The notes under the pieces: generated by a model | What the model was told of the DNA's origin: nothing | The model's input: the letters and a program-made list of their open reading frames with translations, nothing else | Databases searched by the model: none | From: an uncultured Acidobacteriia bacterium | GTDB lineage: Bacteria; Acidobacteriota; Terriglobia; Bryobacterales; Bryobacteraceae | Length of the DNA: 64,000 nucleotides | Direction of reading: 5' to 3' | NCBI GenBank assembly: GCA_903909435.1 | Contig: CAIVVT010000127.1 | Location: 1-64,000 of the forward strand | Shown: piece by piece, positions 8,178 through 17,246 of the stretch | Layout of the letters: each line of letters opens with the position of its first letter | How positions within the stretch are numbered: position 1 is the first letter of the stretch | Made by a program: the position numbers and the translations under genes

Positions 8178-10279
8178 AACTGTCTTACGCGCTGGAGCGG
8201 TTTCAGCAAGCCTCGCTGCTGGCGATGCTGGCTTGCGGCTATCTGGCCGTTGCCTTTTCGGGAGAGCTAGACGCGGCAGGGCTGTTGCTGGGTGCGGCGG
8301 CCCTGTTAGCGCGTCTGTTGCACCTTTCGCGCGTTGTGCGAATCTCAATCGCCGCGAAGTGGGTCAACCTCGCCGCCGTCCTTTTTCTGCTTTTTCTACC
8401 GGCCGACTACCTCTGGCTATCGCGCGACCTCACACGGGCCACTGTGCACATGGTTATCTTCGTTGCGGCCGCGAAGTTGTTGACCGCATCCACCAGTCGC
8501 GACTCCGTGCTGCTCGGCGTCATCGCCTTCCTCGAGATTCTGGCCGCATCCGTCCTCTCCACGAACCTGACATTTCTAGTTCTGTTGGTGCCATTCCTGG
8601 GCGCCTCTCTGGCGGCTTTGGCCAGCTCCGAAATCCGCCGCTCAATGACTGGCCGGGAAGTCATGCGGGCGGGCGCTCCGTCCTTGGGACGGCGTCTCGC
8701 CCTGCTGACTGCCCTGTCCGGTACGGCGATACTCGCGCTCACCGTCGCGCTGTTCTTCGTCCTGCCTAGAACTGCCCGCTCAGCGTTGGAGCGACTGATG
8801 CCCGCTTCGCAGCGTATCTCCATCTTCGCGCCCGACGTCGTATTAGGTCGCTTTGGAGCCATCGTGAGCAGCAGTAAGCCAGTGCTGCATGCGTTGTTCG
8901 AAGGCGAGGAGCCGCCTCCCGGCCTGCACTGGCGCGGCACCGCGCTGGCGGAATTCGATGGCCGCAAATGGTTTAATTCACCTCGGGCCAGGGAGAGTCT
9001 GCGGGTTGGCGAGGACGGTCTGGTGCAGCTCGTCTCGGACGACCAGAGGCGGCGTGCGGGACGACGCTTGACTTACGAAGTCGTGCTCGATTTCGCCTCT
9101 GAGTATTTGTACTTTGCCGGGCTTCCCGAAAACCTGCGCATCGGAACCGACGTCCTGGTTCGCAATGCGTCTGGTGGCGTGGGACTGCCCTTCGGCCCGG
9201 AAGGGGGCCTCCGCTACGTCGTTTACAGCTTCGCAGGTCCACGCGAGGTTTTCGACGAAGCTCCGCCGCCAGGCCTCACGCAGGCGGAGCGCGGTTTCTA
9301 CTTGCGCTTGCCTGCAATGGATCCTCGCATCCTCGATTTGGCGCGAAGTATTACCGCCTCCGAAACTGGCGATGACGCCCGCGCGAGCGCCGTCGAGCTC
9401 GATCTGCGAAGTCGCTTCACTTATTCACTCGATACCTCTGCCTCCGCCGGATCGGCCGATCCGCTCGCCGACTTCCTGTTCGTCCGGAAAAAGGGCTACT
9501 GCGAGTACTTCGCCTCCGCCATGGCCGTGATGCTGAGGGAGTTGTCCATTCCGTCGCGCGTGGCTACCGGTTTCGTGGGCGGTGCGCCAAACCCGCTGAC
9601 AAAGTGGATGGTGTTACGGGCCTCCGACGCGCACGCCTGGGTGGAGGCGTGGATTCCCGGGCAGGGCTGGACCACATTCGACCCTACCCCCGCTTCGGGT
9701 GAGATGGAATCGAATTTGGGCATTCTTGCCCGTTTCAATATGTACCTGGACGCCGCCGACACCTTCTGGCAGGAGTGGGTAGTTGGCTACGATCTGGACC
9801 GGCAGTTGACCCTCGCCTTCCGGGTTGAACAGTCCAGGCGTCTGGGTGTCCCATGGTTGGTCCAGGCGTATCAGCGACTGCTTCGGGCCCGACTGCCTGG
9901 GGGTGCTGACACCAGATCGATCGGAGGGTCGCTATTGGCGATCGGCGGGTTGCTGGGCATCGGCTTTCTGCTTCGCCGCCGCTTTGCCGGGTGGATTAGG
10001 CGCAGAACCCTGGTCCGGCCAAACGCGCGCGACTCTGCGTCCTCCCATGAAGCGGCCAAACTATACCGACGAATGTTGGCCGCGCTTCGCAAACGCGGCA
10101 TAGAGAAACTCGCCTTCCAGACTGCGGGCGAGTTTGCCGCCAGCCTCTCCGACAACCTCCTGAACCCGCTTGTCAATGATTTCACCATGGGTTACGAGTC
10201 AGTACGATTTGGCCGCAAGACAGAGCCCGTCCTCGAAATGGAAGCTCTGCTGCGGAGGATCGAAGCCCTCCCACACTGA
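8156..10279 (+). CDS. TgpA-type membrane transglutaminase-like protein
   Basis: A 707-residue protein with the TgpA plan: five or more N-terminal membrane segments (residues 20-210), a periplasmic transglutaminase-like domain, one more transmembrane helix near 600-620, and a cytoplasmic C-terminal DUF4129-like tail. The catalytic triad is Cys449 in KKGYCEYFASAMAV, His493 in SDAHAWVEAW and Asp509 in TFDPTP. The start is a GTG at 8156 inside the end of the preceding lipoprotein gene. TgpA genes commonly follow moxR and DUF58 genes; here the partner is only the small lipoprotein. Function in the envelope is unclear even for characterised relatives. Confidence 0.88.
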   Translation: MVRKRPLELSYALERFQQASLLAMLACGYLAVAFSGELDAAGLLLGAAALLARLLHLSRVVRISIAAKWVNLAAVLFLLFLPADYLWLSRDLTRATVHMVIFVAAAKLLTASTSRDSVLLGVIAFLEILAASVLSTNLTFLVLLVPFLGASLAALASSEIRRSMTGREVMRAGAPSLGRRLALLTALSGTAILALTVALFFVLPRTARSALERLMPASQRISIFAPDVVLGRFGAIVSSSKPVLHALFEGEEPPPGLHWRGTALAEFDGRKWFNSPRARESLRVGEDGLVQLVSDDQRRRAGRRLTYEVVLDFASEYLYFAGLPENLRIGTDVLVRNASGGVGLPFGPEGGLRYVVYSFAGPREVFDEAPPPGLTQAERGFYLRLPAMDPRILDLARSITASETGDDARASAVELDLRSRFTYSLDTSASAGSADPLADFLFVRKKGYCEYFASAMAVMLRELSIPSRVATGFVGGAPNPLTKWMVLRASDAHAWVEAWIPGQGWTTFDPTPASGEMESNLGILARFNMYLDAADTFWQEWVVGYDLDRQLTLAFRVEQSRRLGVPWLVQAYQRLLRARLPGGADTRSIGGSLLAIGGLLGIGFLLRRRFAGWIRRRTLVRPNARDSASSHEAAKLYRRMLAALRKRGIEKLAFQTAGEFAASLSDNLLNPLVNDFTMGYESVRFGRKTEPVLEMEALLRRIEALPH

Positions 10280-10452
10280 GGTGCGCGAAGCCTGTCCACC
10301 GATTGAGAAGAATCGAGCTCCGGGCTTTAGCCGTCCAACACTACTGTGGCATCCGTCATACATTGGCCCCTTGAGTTTGGAACCGTAGGTGCGCGGCCGG
10401 GATCTATCTTAAGGTGGCATTGCTCTTTGGAAGGGCCGGCGAGGCTGGCTGG

Positions 10453-10458
10453 TACAAT
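10453..10458 (+). promoter_or_regulatory. possible -10 element before ispH
   Basis: TACAAT lies 13 bases before the ispH ATG in GGTACAATTAAGGG, and AAGGGA between it and the ATG could serve as a ribosome site. No convincing -35 hexamer at 16-18 bases was found (TTGGAA is 21 bases away), so this is weak. It would be the natural promoter for the hopanoid operon, since the 191-bp gap before ispH is the only sizeable one until 19.05 kb. Confidence 0.3.
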
Positions 10459-10470
10459 TAAGGGATTCCT

Positions 10471-11454
10471 ATGCGTTTGAACGGCAATTCCGGGAAGAAG
10501 ATCATTCTCCTCCGCCCTAGAGGGTTCTGTGCCGGTGTAGTGCGCGCGATCGACGTCGTCAAGATCGCCCTGGACTTGTACGGCTCACCCATCTATGTAC
10601 GCAAGGAGATTGTTCATAACCGTCACGTGGTCAATGAGTTGCGCGATCAAGGGGCGATTTTCGTGGACGAGCTGCATCAAGTTCCTATCGGAAGCCGGGT
10701 CATATTCAGCGCCCATGGCGTCTCCCCGGCGGTGCGGCAGCAAGCACTGGAACGGTCCCTAAAAGTAGTGGACGCTACTTGTCCCCTGGTCACAAAAGTA
10801 CACATAGAAGCAGTCAAGTTTGCCCGGCAGAATTCCACCATTCTTCTGATTGGGCATCGTGACCACGAGGAGATTGATGGCACGTTTGGCGAGGCGCCGA
10901 GGAACACGATCATCGTGCAATCCGAAGCAGACGCCGAGGTCGTTCAGGTGCCCGATCCGGAAAAGGTGACCTTCCTCACGCAGACCACGCTCAGTTTGGA
11001 TGAGACCCGTGGAATCATACAGATCCTGAAGCGCCGCTTCCCCAAGATCGCAGGACCCCGGTCGCAGGATATCTGCTACGCCACGGAGAATCGTCAACTT
11101 GCGGTCAAGGCAGTCGCTCCGCTGTGCCAGTTGCTGCTTGTGGTCGGATCCCAGAATAGTTCCAATTCCAAGCGTCTGGTCGAGGTCTGCAAGAAATCGA
11201 ACGTGCCCGGCTATCTTTTGGACGACTGCTCGTTTCTCAAGGACGAATGGTTCACCGGTGTGGACACAGTTTCGGTGACCGCTGGCGCGTCCGCTCCAGA
11301 GCACCTTGTGCAGGAGTTGATCGAGGCTCTGCAGGACCGCGGGTATTCAGATTTGGAAGAGTTGGATATTGTCGATGAGGACGTGAGATTCCAGTTGCCG
11401 CAGGAGTTGCAAGGCGGCGTGGTGCGAGCGAGTTCAATTCTGCCAGCCGTATGA
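10471..11454 (+). CDS. ispH: 4-hydroxy-3-methylbut-2-enyl diphosphate reductase
   Basis: IspH (LytB) performs the last step of the MEP pathway, reducing HMBPP to IPP and DMAPP with a [4Fe-4S] cluster. The three cluster cysteines are Cys20 (PRGFCAGV), Cys104 (DATCPLVTKVH) and Cys202 (ICYATENRQ). The family motifs SAHGVSP, IGHRDHEE, TQTTLS and GSQNSSNSKRL are all present and the 327-residue length is normal. It overlaps the squalene-hopene cyclase gene by four bases (ATGA), so the supply of isoprenoid units is translationally linked to hopanoid synthesis. It is the first gene of the operon extending to 19054. Confidence 0.97.
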   Translation: MRLNGNSGKKIILLRPRGFCAGVVRAIDVVKIALDLYGSPIYVRKEIVHNRHVVNELRDQGAIFVDELHQVPIGSRVIFSAHGVSPAVRQQALERSLKVVDATCPLVTKVHIEAVKFARQNSTILLIGHRDHEEIDGTFGEAPRNTIIVQSEADAEVVQVPDPEKVTFLTQTTLSLDETRGIIQILKRRFPKIAGPRSQDICYATENRQLAVKAVAPLCQLLLVVGSQNSSNSKRLVEVCKKSNVPGYLLDDCSFLKDEWFTGVDTVSVTAGASAPEHLVQELIEALQDRGYSDLEELDIVDEDVRFQLPQELQGGVVRASSILPAV

Positions 11455-13412
11455 CCCCTGGACTGCAATTGGCTGATTCGGTGGTCGCCGGTGTATCTCA
11501 CGCCGTGCTCCGTGCTTCAGGTCGTCTGCTCGGCCTTCAGCATCCCGACGGATTTTGGTGCGGCGAACTCACGGCCGATTCCACGCTGGAGTCGGACTGG
11601 CTGCTGCTTTTGCTTTGGCTCCATCCACCACAGGGCGGCGTCTGGGCTCCCCCCGAGCGTGAGAAGGTGGAGCGCGCGGCGCGTTCGATTCTAGAGCGGC
11701 AGTTACCAGATGGCGGTTTCAGTATTTACCCCTCCGGCCCGTCGGACGTCAGCGCCAGCGTGAAGGCCTATTTCGCACTGAAACTTGCTGGCGAACCGGT
11801 GGATGGCGAGCCGTTGGCCAAGCTGCGGAAGCGCATTCTGGCCCTTGGCGGAATCCAGGCTGCGAACAGCTACGTAAAGATCAATTTAAGTCTGTTTAAC
11901 CTGTATCCGCGAGACCATGTAGCAACTGTGCCGCCCGAGGTCGTTCTGCTGGGCAATTTGCTGTACCAGATGTCCTCCTGGACTCGCGCGATCATCATGC
12001 CTCTGTCGATTGTGCAGGCGCTTGATCGCGAAGGCCGCCCGGTGCCGGCTGGATTCACCTTGGAAGAGTTGTTCTTGCCCGGCGAACCGCTCGATTTCCA
12101 CCGCGACCGCGACTTTTTCTCGTGGCACAACGCGTTCATCCGGCTCGATGGGGTTTTGAAGTGGTGGGAGCGCCGCGGCCTGAAATCCATTCGCAGGAAG
12201 GCCATCCACGCGGCCGAGAAGTGGATGTTGGCCCGATTCGAGCTATCCGATGGGCTCGGAGCGATCTACCCGCCGATGATGTACTCCATCATGGCGCTAG
12301 ACCTGCTCGGCTATGCCCCCGATTCGCCAGAGCGCTCGCGCGCTCAGAGCCAGTTCGATCGCCTGCTGATTGATACCCCCGGGCGATGTGTGTTTCAACC
12401 TTGCTTTTCACCGGTGTGGGATACGGCAATCGTGGCGTTTTCCCTCGGGGAAGCGGGCACGGCCGCGCCTGAAGCGGTCGGGCGCGCCGCACGCTGGCTA
12501 CTGGACAAAGAGGTCCGGCAGCGCGGTGACTGGTCGATTAAGCGGCCGAAAGCCGAACCGGCCGGCTGGTATTTCGAGTTTGCCAACGAGTTTTATCCCG
12601 ATATCGACGATACGGCGATGGTGCTGCTCGCACTGGCGCATGCCCGGGCACTGGTTTCCCCGCGCGTGGAAGAGTCCGCGCAGCGCGCCATCGCCTGGCT
12701 GCTCGCCATGCAATCGCGAGACGGCGGCTGGGCCGCATTTGACGTCGACAACGATTGGGAATTCCTGAACAACGTTCCCTTTGCCGACCACAACGCGATG
12801 CTCGACCCCACCTGCCCGGACATCACCGGCAGGGTCCTCGAAGCGCTGGCGAGGTGGGGCATGGACCCGGAGAACGCTGCTATCCGGCGAGGCGTCCGTT
12901 ACCTGCTGAAGACGCAGGAGCGTGACGGCTCCTGGTACGGACGCTGGGGAGTGGACTACATCTACGGGACATTCCTGGCATTACGCGGGCTTCGCGCCGC
13001 TGGATACGATGACCGGGAGGCAGAGGTGCTGCGCGCGGGAGAGTGGCTCCGTTCCGTCCAGAATGCGGACGGAGGGTGGGGTGAGAGTTGCGAAAGCTAC
13101 GATCGGGGGACCTTCGTGCCAGCCGCGAGTACGCCTTCGCAAACTGCTTGGGCCGTATTAGGGCTGCTGGCTGGCGGTGATACAACCAGCGAGAGCGTCT
13201 CAAAAGGGGTCGAATATCTGATCGGATCCCAGCGCGCGGATGACGGCTGGGACGAAGCGCTCGCCACCGGCGCTGGATTTCCGCGGGTTTTCTACTTGAG
13301 CTACCACCTCTACCGGGATAGCTTTCCGGTGCTGGCGCTGGCCGAATTCCAGAAACTGCGGGCCGCTGAGGCGGGCGCAAAGCCCGGCGGCTTCCCGGGA
13401 GTGCGCCGGTGA
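11451..13412 (+). CDS. shc: squalene-hopene cyclase
   Basis: A 653-residue cyclase that converts squalene to hopene/hopanol at the membrane surface. The catalytic acid motif DxDD is DIDDTAM at residues 384-390. QW repeats are visible: QHPDGFWCGEL (N-terminal), QSRDGGWAAFD, QERDGSWYGRWG, QNADGGWGES and QRADDGWDEA. GWYFEFANEFYPD before the DIDD is typical of bacterial SHC rather than oxidosqualene cyclases. The length is normal. It starts within the ispH stop (ATGA) and is followed 40 bp later by hpnA. Confidence 0.97.
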   Translation: MTPGLQLADSVVAGVSHAVLRASGRLLGLQHPDGFWCGELTADSTLESDWLLLLLWLHPPQGGVWAPPEREKVERAARSILERQLPDGGFSIYPSGPSDVSASVKAYFALKLAGEPVDGEPLAKLRKRILALGGIQAANSYVKINLSLFNLYPRDHVATVPPEVVLLGNLLYQMSSWTRAIIMPLSIVQALDREGRPVPAGFTLEELFLPGEPLDFHRDRDFFSWHNAFIRLDGVLKWWERRGLKSIRRKAIHAAEKWMLARFELSDGLGAIYPPMMYSIMALDLLGYAPDSPERSRAQSQFDRLLIDTPGRCVFQPCFSPVWDTAIVAFSLGEAGTAAPEAVGRAARWLLDKEVRQRGDWSIKRPKAEPAGWYFEFANEFYPDIDDTAMVLLALAHARALVSPRVEESAQRAIAWLLAMQSRDGGWAAFDVDNDWEFLNNVPFADHNAMLDPTCPDITGRVLEALARWGMDPENAAIRRGVRYLLKTQERDGSWYGRWGVDYIYGTFLALRGLRAAGYDDREAEVLRAGEWLRSVQNADGGWGESCESYDRGTFVPAASTPSQTAWAVLGLLAGGDTTSESVSKGVEYLIGSQRADDGWDEALATGAGFPRVFYLSYHLYRDSFPVLALAEFQKLRAAEAGAKPGGFPGVRR

Positions 13413-13452
13413 CGGCCGGGCCCGGCGCCGCGCAGTTTGGCGGGGTGGCCAT

Positions 13453-14427
13453 TTGAAGCCGGCCCTGGTCACGGGAGCTTCAGGCTTCCTGGGCTGGCAC
13501 GTCGTCCAAGTGCTGCGCCAGCGGGGTATCCCCGTGCGGGCGCTAGTGAGAAGACCGGCATCGGTGGAGGATCTGGATGCGGAACTCCTGCAGGGAGACC
13601 TGCGCGATCCAGCATCAGTCGCACGAGCCGCGGCGGGTTGCAGCCTCGTGTTTCACGTTGCCGCCGACTACCGGTTGTGGGTCCGCGATCCTGCGGAGAT
13701 GTTTCATTCGAATGTGGATGGCACGCGCAATGTGATGGAAGCCGCGCTGCGGGCTGGCGTCGAACGTGTCGTTTACACCAGCACCGTGGGCTGCATTGGA
13801 TTCGTGAGGGGCGGGTTGGGTGATGAGGCCACCCCCGTCTCCTACGGAGACATGACGGGGCCGTATAAGCAGTCCAAGTATCAGGCCGAGCAAGTCGCAC
13901 TGCAGTACGCCAGTGGACGGCTGCCCGTGGTGATCGTTAATCCGACCACGCCGGTCGGCGAGCACGACGTCAAGCCCACCCCGACCGGCCAGACCATCGT
14001 CGATTTCCTGCGGGGTGCCATGCCCGCCTACATCGATACAGGGCTGAACGTCGTGGATGCGCGCGAGACCGCGGAGGGCCACTGGCTGGCCTGCGAGCAC
14101 GGCCGGGTCGGCGAACGTTATATTCTCGGAAGCGAGAATCTGACCCTGCGACAGATTTTCGAGGCGCTGTCGGCGATCAGCGGGCGACCTGCGCCCAAGA
14201 CCGAGATCCCTTGGCTGGTGGCCTGGCTGGCGGGCGTCTGCTCCACGGGATTGGCGAATTTGACCGGCAATCCGCCGCGAGTGCCGCTCGCCGCGGTTCA
14301 AATGGCCCGGAAGAAGATGTGGGTGACGCATGCCAAAGCGGAGCGGGAACTCGGGTTCCATCCGTCGCCGGCAGGAGTCGCGCTGCGCCGGGCGGCGGAT
14401 TGGTTCCAGGGCAATGGCTACTGCTGA
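13453..14427 (+). CDS. hpnA: hopanoid-associated NAD-dependent sugar epimerase HpnA
   Basis: A 324-residue extended short-chain dehydrogenase. The NAD(P) motif is VTGASGFLGWHV (TGxxGxxG) at residues 6-17; DYRLWV and VDGTRNVMEAAL follow. The catalytic YxxxK is YKQSK, and NPTTPVGEHDVKPTPTG is characteristic of HpnA. Family members are found in hopanoid clusters and are presumed to act on the sugar side chain; the exact reaction is not settled. The start is a TTG at 13453, as no in-frame ATG fits the Rossmann start. It overlaps the next gene by 14 bases. Confidence 0.9.
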   Translation: MKPALVTGASGFLGWHVVQVLRQRGIPVRALVRRPASVEDLDAELLQGDLRDPASVARAAAGCSLVFHVAADYRLWVRDPAEMFHSNVDGTRNVMEAALRAGVERVVYTSTVGCIGFVRGGLGDEATPVSYGDMTGPYKQSKYQAEQVALQYASGRLPVVIVNPTTPVGEHDVKPTPTGQTIVDFLRGAMPAYIDTGLNVVDARETAEGHWLACEHGRVGERYILGSENLTLRQIFEALSAISGRPAPKTEIPWLVAWLAGVCSTGLANLTGNPPRVPLAAVQMARKKMWVTHAKAERELGFHPSPAGVALRRAADWFQGNGYC

Positions 14428-15139
14428 CGGAATCGGAGTGGAAGCCGATGTCCTCGCCATCGCAGCCGAAGAACGCGAGTTTGCCGGATTGCTCGCGCAG
14501 GCGAATGAGAAGCGGCGACTGATAGGATGGCCCGTGGAATGCGCCTGGTGGGTCATGGCGGGGCCGGTGCGCTGGCTATTGGTTGCTGACGGCCCTGGGG
14601 CCGCGCGCGCGGCTGGGGCAACTGCAGCGGCACTGGCGCGGTGTTCCGTGCGGTGTGTCCTTAGCACCGGACTGTGCGGCGCTCTGGACGCACACTTGGC
14701 GCCGGGCCAGCTTGTGCATGCGGTCGAGGTGGTTGACGGCCGTGGGAGGTTATGGCAATCGCTGCTGCCCGATGCTGGAACGCAGCCGGTTCGGGTGCTC
14801 TCGGTCGACCGTGTGGCTGTAACGGCCGCCGAAAAGCGGAGCTTGGCTGCAAGCGGGGCCGGAGTTGTCGAGATGGAGGCTGCGGGAGTGGCTGTGGAAG
14901 CAGCGCGACGTGGACTGCCGTTTTATTGCTTGCGCGTGGTGAGTGACGGCATGGAAGAAGAATTGCCGATGGACTTCAACCTATTTCGCGATTCGGCGGG
15001 ACGCTTTTCGCGGGTCCGGATTGCAGTTGCCTGCGCGTTCAGACCTTGGCTGGTGCCGGCGCTGCTCCGCTTCGAACAGAGATGCCGGTGGTCGGCCGGG
15101 ATTTTGGGAGATTGCCTTGTCCACGCTCGATTCGCTTGA
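14414..15139 (+). CDS. hpnG: hopanoid-associated phosphorylase HpnG
   Basis: A 241-residue PNP/UDP-phosphorylase-fold protein. LSTGLCGALDAHLAPGQLV is the phosphate/nucleoside-binding Gly-rich segment, and VEMEAAGVAVEAARRGLPF plus LRVVSDG match the ribose-binding signature of the family. In known hopanoid pathways HpnG removes adenine from adenosylhopane to give ribosylhopane, acting after HpnH. HpnH is not in this window, so its substrate must come from an enzyme encoded elsewhere. ATG 14414 lies inside the end of hpnA. Given sequence divergence, a 5'-methylthioadenosine-type nucleosidase role cannot be excluded, but context favours HpnG. Confidence 0.82.
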   Translation: MATADGIGVEADVLAIAAEEREFAGLLAQANEKRRLIGWPVECAWWVMAGPVRWLLVADGPGAARAAGATAAALARCSVRCVLSTGLCGALDAHLAPGQLVHAVEVVDGRGRLWQSLLPDAGTQPVRVLSVDRVAVTAAEKRSLAASGAGVVEMEAAGVAVEAARRGLPFYCLRVVSDGMEEELPMDFNLFRDSAGRFSRVRIAVACAFRPWLVPALLRFEQRCRWSAGILGDCLVHARFA

Positions 15140-15149
15140 GGATATGACA

Positions 15150-16208
15150 ATGCAAGCCGCAGTTTACGTCGGTCACGGGCACGTCGAAGTGCAGACCCTT
15201 CCGGTTCCGGAAATCGGACCGGGGGAACTGCTTGTCCGCGTCGAGGCTTGCGGCATTTGCCACACCGATCTGAAGAAGGTCGAACACGATCTGCTGCCGC
15301 CTCCTCGCATCTACGGCCACGAAATGGCCGGTGTGGTGGTGCAGGCGGGCGAGGGTGTCGCCCGCTTCAAGACCGGCGACCGGGTGGTCGTGCTGCACCA
15401 CATTCCGTGCCGCGACTGCTTTTACTGCGACCGCAAACTCTACGCGCAGTGCGAAGTTTACAAACGCGTCGGCGTGACCGCCGGGTTCGCGCCCGCGGGT
15501 GGTGGTTTCTCACAGTTCATCCGCGTTATGGACTGGATCGTGCGGGAGGGCGTAATCGCGATTCCCGACGGCGTCAGCTTCGAAGACGCCAGCTTCGTCG
15601 AGCCTGCCAACACCTGCCACAAGGCCGCCGTGGCGATGGATCCGCAGCCCGGCGACGTGGTGCTGATTCAGGGGCAGGGCCCCATTGGCCTGATGTTCAC
15701 GAGCCTGGTCGCGCGTACCGGCGCGACGGTGGTGGCCACCGATACCATGCCCGAGCGTCTGGCTCTCTCGCGCGAGTTCGGCGCCACCGAAGCCGTGGAC
15801 CCACGCAGCACGGATGTCCCGACCCTGCTACAAAGGTTAACGGGAGGTAGAGGTGCGGATATGGCCTTTATCGCGACCTCGGTTCGCGGTATTGTCGAGC
15901 AAGCCATGACTGCGTCGCGGCCTGGAAGCAAGATTCTCCTGTTCGCGCAAACTTCGGACACGGAACGAATCGAACTTTCGGGAGCGGGCATCTGCAAACA
16001 AGAGAGGATTTTATTGGGGGTTTATAGCGCATCGATCGATTTGCAGGCAGAGACGGCCAGGCTTGTGTTTAGCGGCGAATTGCCGGTAAATCGCCTGATT
16101 TCGCACAGGCTGCCCCTGGATCAGATCCGGGAGGGAATTCGCCTGGCATTGCATCCTGACGGCAAATCTTTGAAAATAATGGTTCTGCCCCAGAGGTTGA
16201 GTGCGTGA
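15150..16208 (+). CDS. zinc-dependent MDR alcohol dehydrogenase in the hopanoid operon (first copy)
   Basis: A 352-residue medium-chain dehydrogenase. The catalytic zinc site is CGICHTD and YGHEMAG; the structural zinc site has four Cys in HIPCRDCFYCDRKLYAQCE; the nucleotide site is GQGPIGLM. The closest recognisable relatives are sorbitol/threonine dehydrogenase-like MDRs, so the reaction is NAD(P)-dependent oxidation of a secondary alcohol or polyol, substrate unknown. ATG 15150 has GAGG eight bases upstream; another ATG at 15144 is too close to it. It sits between hpnG and hpnC, so a role in processing the ribosyl/polyol hopanoid side chain is plausible (inference). It ends overlapping the next MDR gene. 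Confidence 0.88.
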   Translation: MQAAVYVGHGHVEVQTLPVPEIGPGELLVRVEACGICHTDLKKVEHDLLPPPRIYGHEMAGVVVQAGEGVARFKTGDRVVVLHHIPCRDCFYCDRKLYAQCEVYKRVGVTAGFAPAGGGFSQFIRVMDWIVREGVIAIPDGVSFEDASFVEPANTCHKAAVAMDPQPGDVVLIQGQGPIGLMFTSLVARTGATVVATDTMPERLALSREFGATEAVDPRSTDVPTLLQRLTGGRGADMAFIATSVRGIVEQAMTASRPGSKILLFAQTSDTERIELSGAGICKQERILLGVYSASIDLQAETARLVFSGELPVNRLISHRLPLDQIREGIRLALHPDGKSLKIMVLPQRLSA

Positions 16209-17245
16209 ACGAGATGATGACGGCCGCTGTGCTCTATGGTCGCGAAGATGTACGCGTAGAGCGCGTGCATGTTCCTGAAATCGGCCCGGAAGATGTCCTC
16301 GTGCGCGTCCGTGCGGCACTGACTTGCGGCACCGATCTGAAGGTGTTCCGCCGCGGATATCATGCGAAGATGATCGTCCCGCCTGCTCTGTTCGGACATG
16401 AGTTGGCCGGCGACATTGTCGCGGTTGGGGAAAACGTCGAAGGTTTTCGGACCGGTCAGCGCGTGGTCGCCGCGAACTCGGCTCCGTGCGGCAAGTGCTT
16501 TTTTTGCCGCCGGAATGATGAAAGCCTGTGCGAGGACCTCCTCTTCAACAACGGTGCGTATGCCGAATACATTCGCATCCCCGGCCGCATCGTTCAACGC
16601 AATCTGTATCACATCCCCGACACGCTGGCCTATAAAGATGCAGCGCTAATCGAGCCGCTGGCGTGTGTGGTCAAGGGTCTCGACGACACCGGCCTGAAAG
16701 CTGGCGATAACGTAGTTGTGGTCGGACAGGGGCCGATCGGCATGATGTTCACGCGTCTCGCGCGGGTTTACGGGGCGCGCGTTATCGCCGTCGCTCGCCG
16801 CGTCGAACGGCTTCAGATGGCTGCCCGCATGGGCGCGAACGAGTGCGTGTTGAACGGCAGCGGACACGACGCTGTCGCGCGAATCAAGGAACTCACCGGT
16901 GGATACGGCGCCGATGTCGTCATCGAGGCCGTGGGCAAACCGGAAACCTGGGAGTTGTCGGTGCACATGCTGCGCCGCGGCGGGACGGTCAATTTCTTCG
17001 GTGGCTGTCCGGCCGACACGCGGGTCTCGCTCGATACGGGGATGGTGCACTACAACGAGTTGAAGTGCCTTGCCAGTTTCCACCACACGCCCGCCATCAT
17101 CCGGAAGGCGCTCGGCATCGTTTCCCGCGGCGAGATCTCGGCCCGCGAATTCGTAAAGCAGGAAGAGCCCCTCACCAGCCTCAACAGCGTTTTGCGCCAC
17201 CTCATGAGTCATAACGGGCACATGAAGACGGCCATTATTCCCTGA
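16205..17245 (+). CDS. zinc-dependent MDR alcohol dehydrogenase in the hopanoid operon (second copy)
   Basis: A 346-residue paralogue of the preceding gene, starting at a GTG that overlaps its stop (GTGA). Catalytic zinc: CGTDLKVF and FGHELAG. Structural zinc: four Cys in APCGKCFFCRRNDESLCED. Nucleotide site: GQGPIGMMF. The two proteins share layout and motifs but are clearly diverged, so they are not a recent duplication. They may have different substrates or form a heteromer. The hpnC start codon follows one base after the stop, so it is co-transcribed with the hopanoid genes. ATG codons at 16214/16217 are alternative starts. Confidence 0.88.
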   Translation: MNEMMTAAVLYGREDVRVERVHVPEIGPEDVLVRVRAALTCGTDLKVFRRGYHAKMIVPPALFGHELAGDIVAVGENVEGFRTGQRVVAANSAPCGKCFFCRRNDESLCEDLLFNNGAYAEYIRIPGRIVQRNLYHIPDTLAYKDAALIEPLACVVKGLDDTGLKAGDNVVVVGQGPIGMMFTRLARVYGARVIAVARRVERLQMAARMGANECVLNGSGHDAVARIKELTGGYGADVVIEAVGKPETWELSVHMLRRGGTVNFFGGCPADTRVSLDTGMVHYNELKCLASFHHTPAIIRKALGIVSRGEISAREFVKQEEPLTSLNSVLRHLMSHNGHMKTAIIP

Positions 17246-17246
17246 C

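Noticed and set aside
13615-14667. 350-codon minus-strand frame
   Set aside because: Antisense to hpnA and hpnG; composition is that of a GC-rich shadow.
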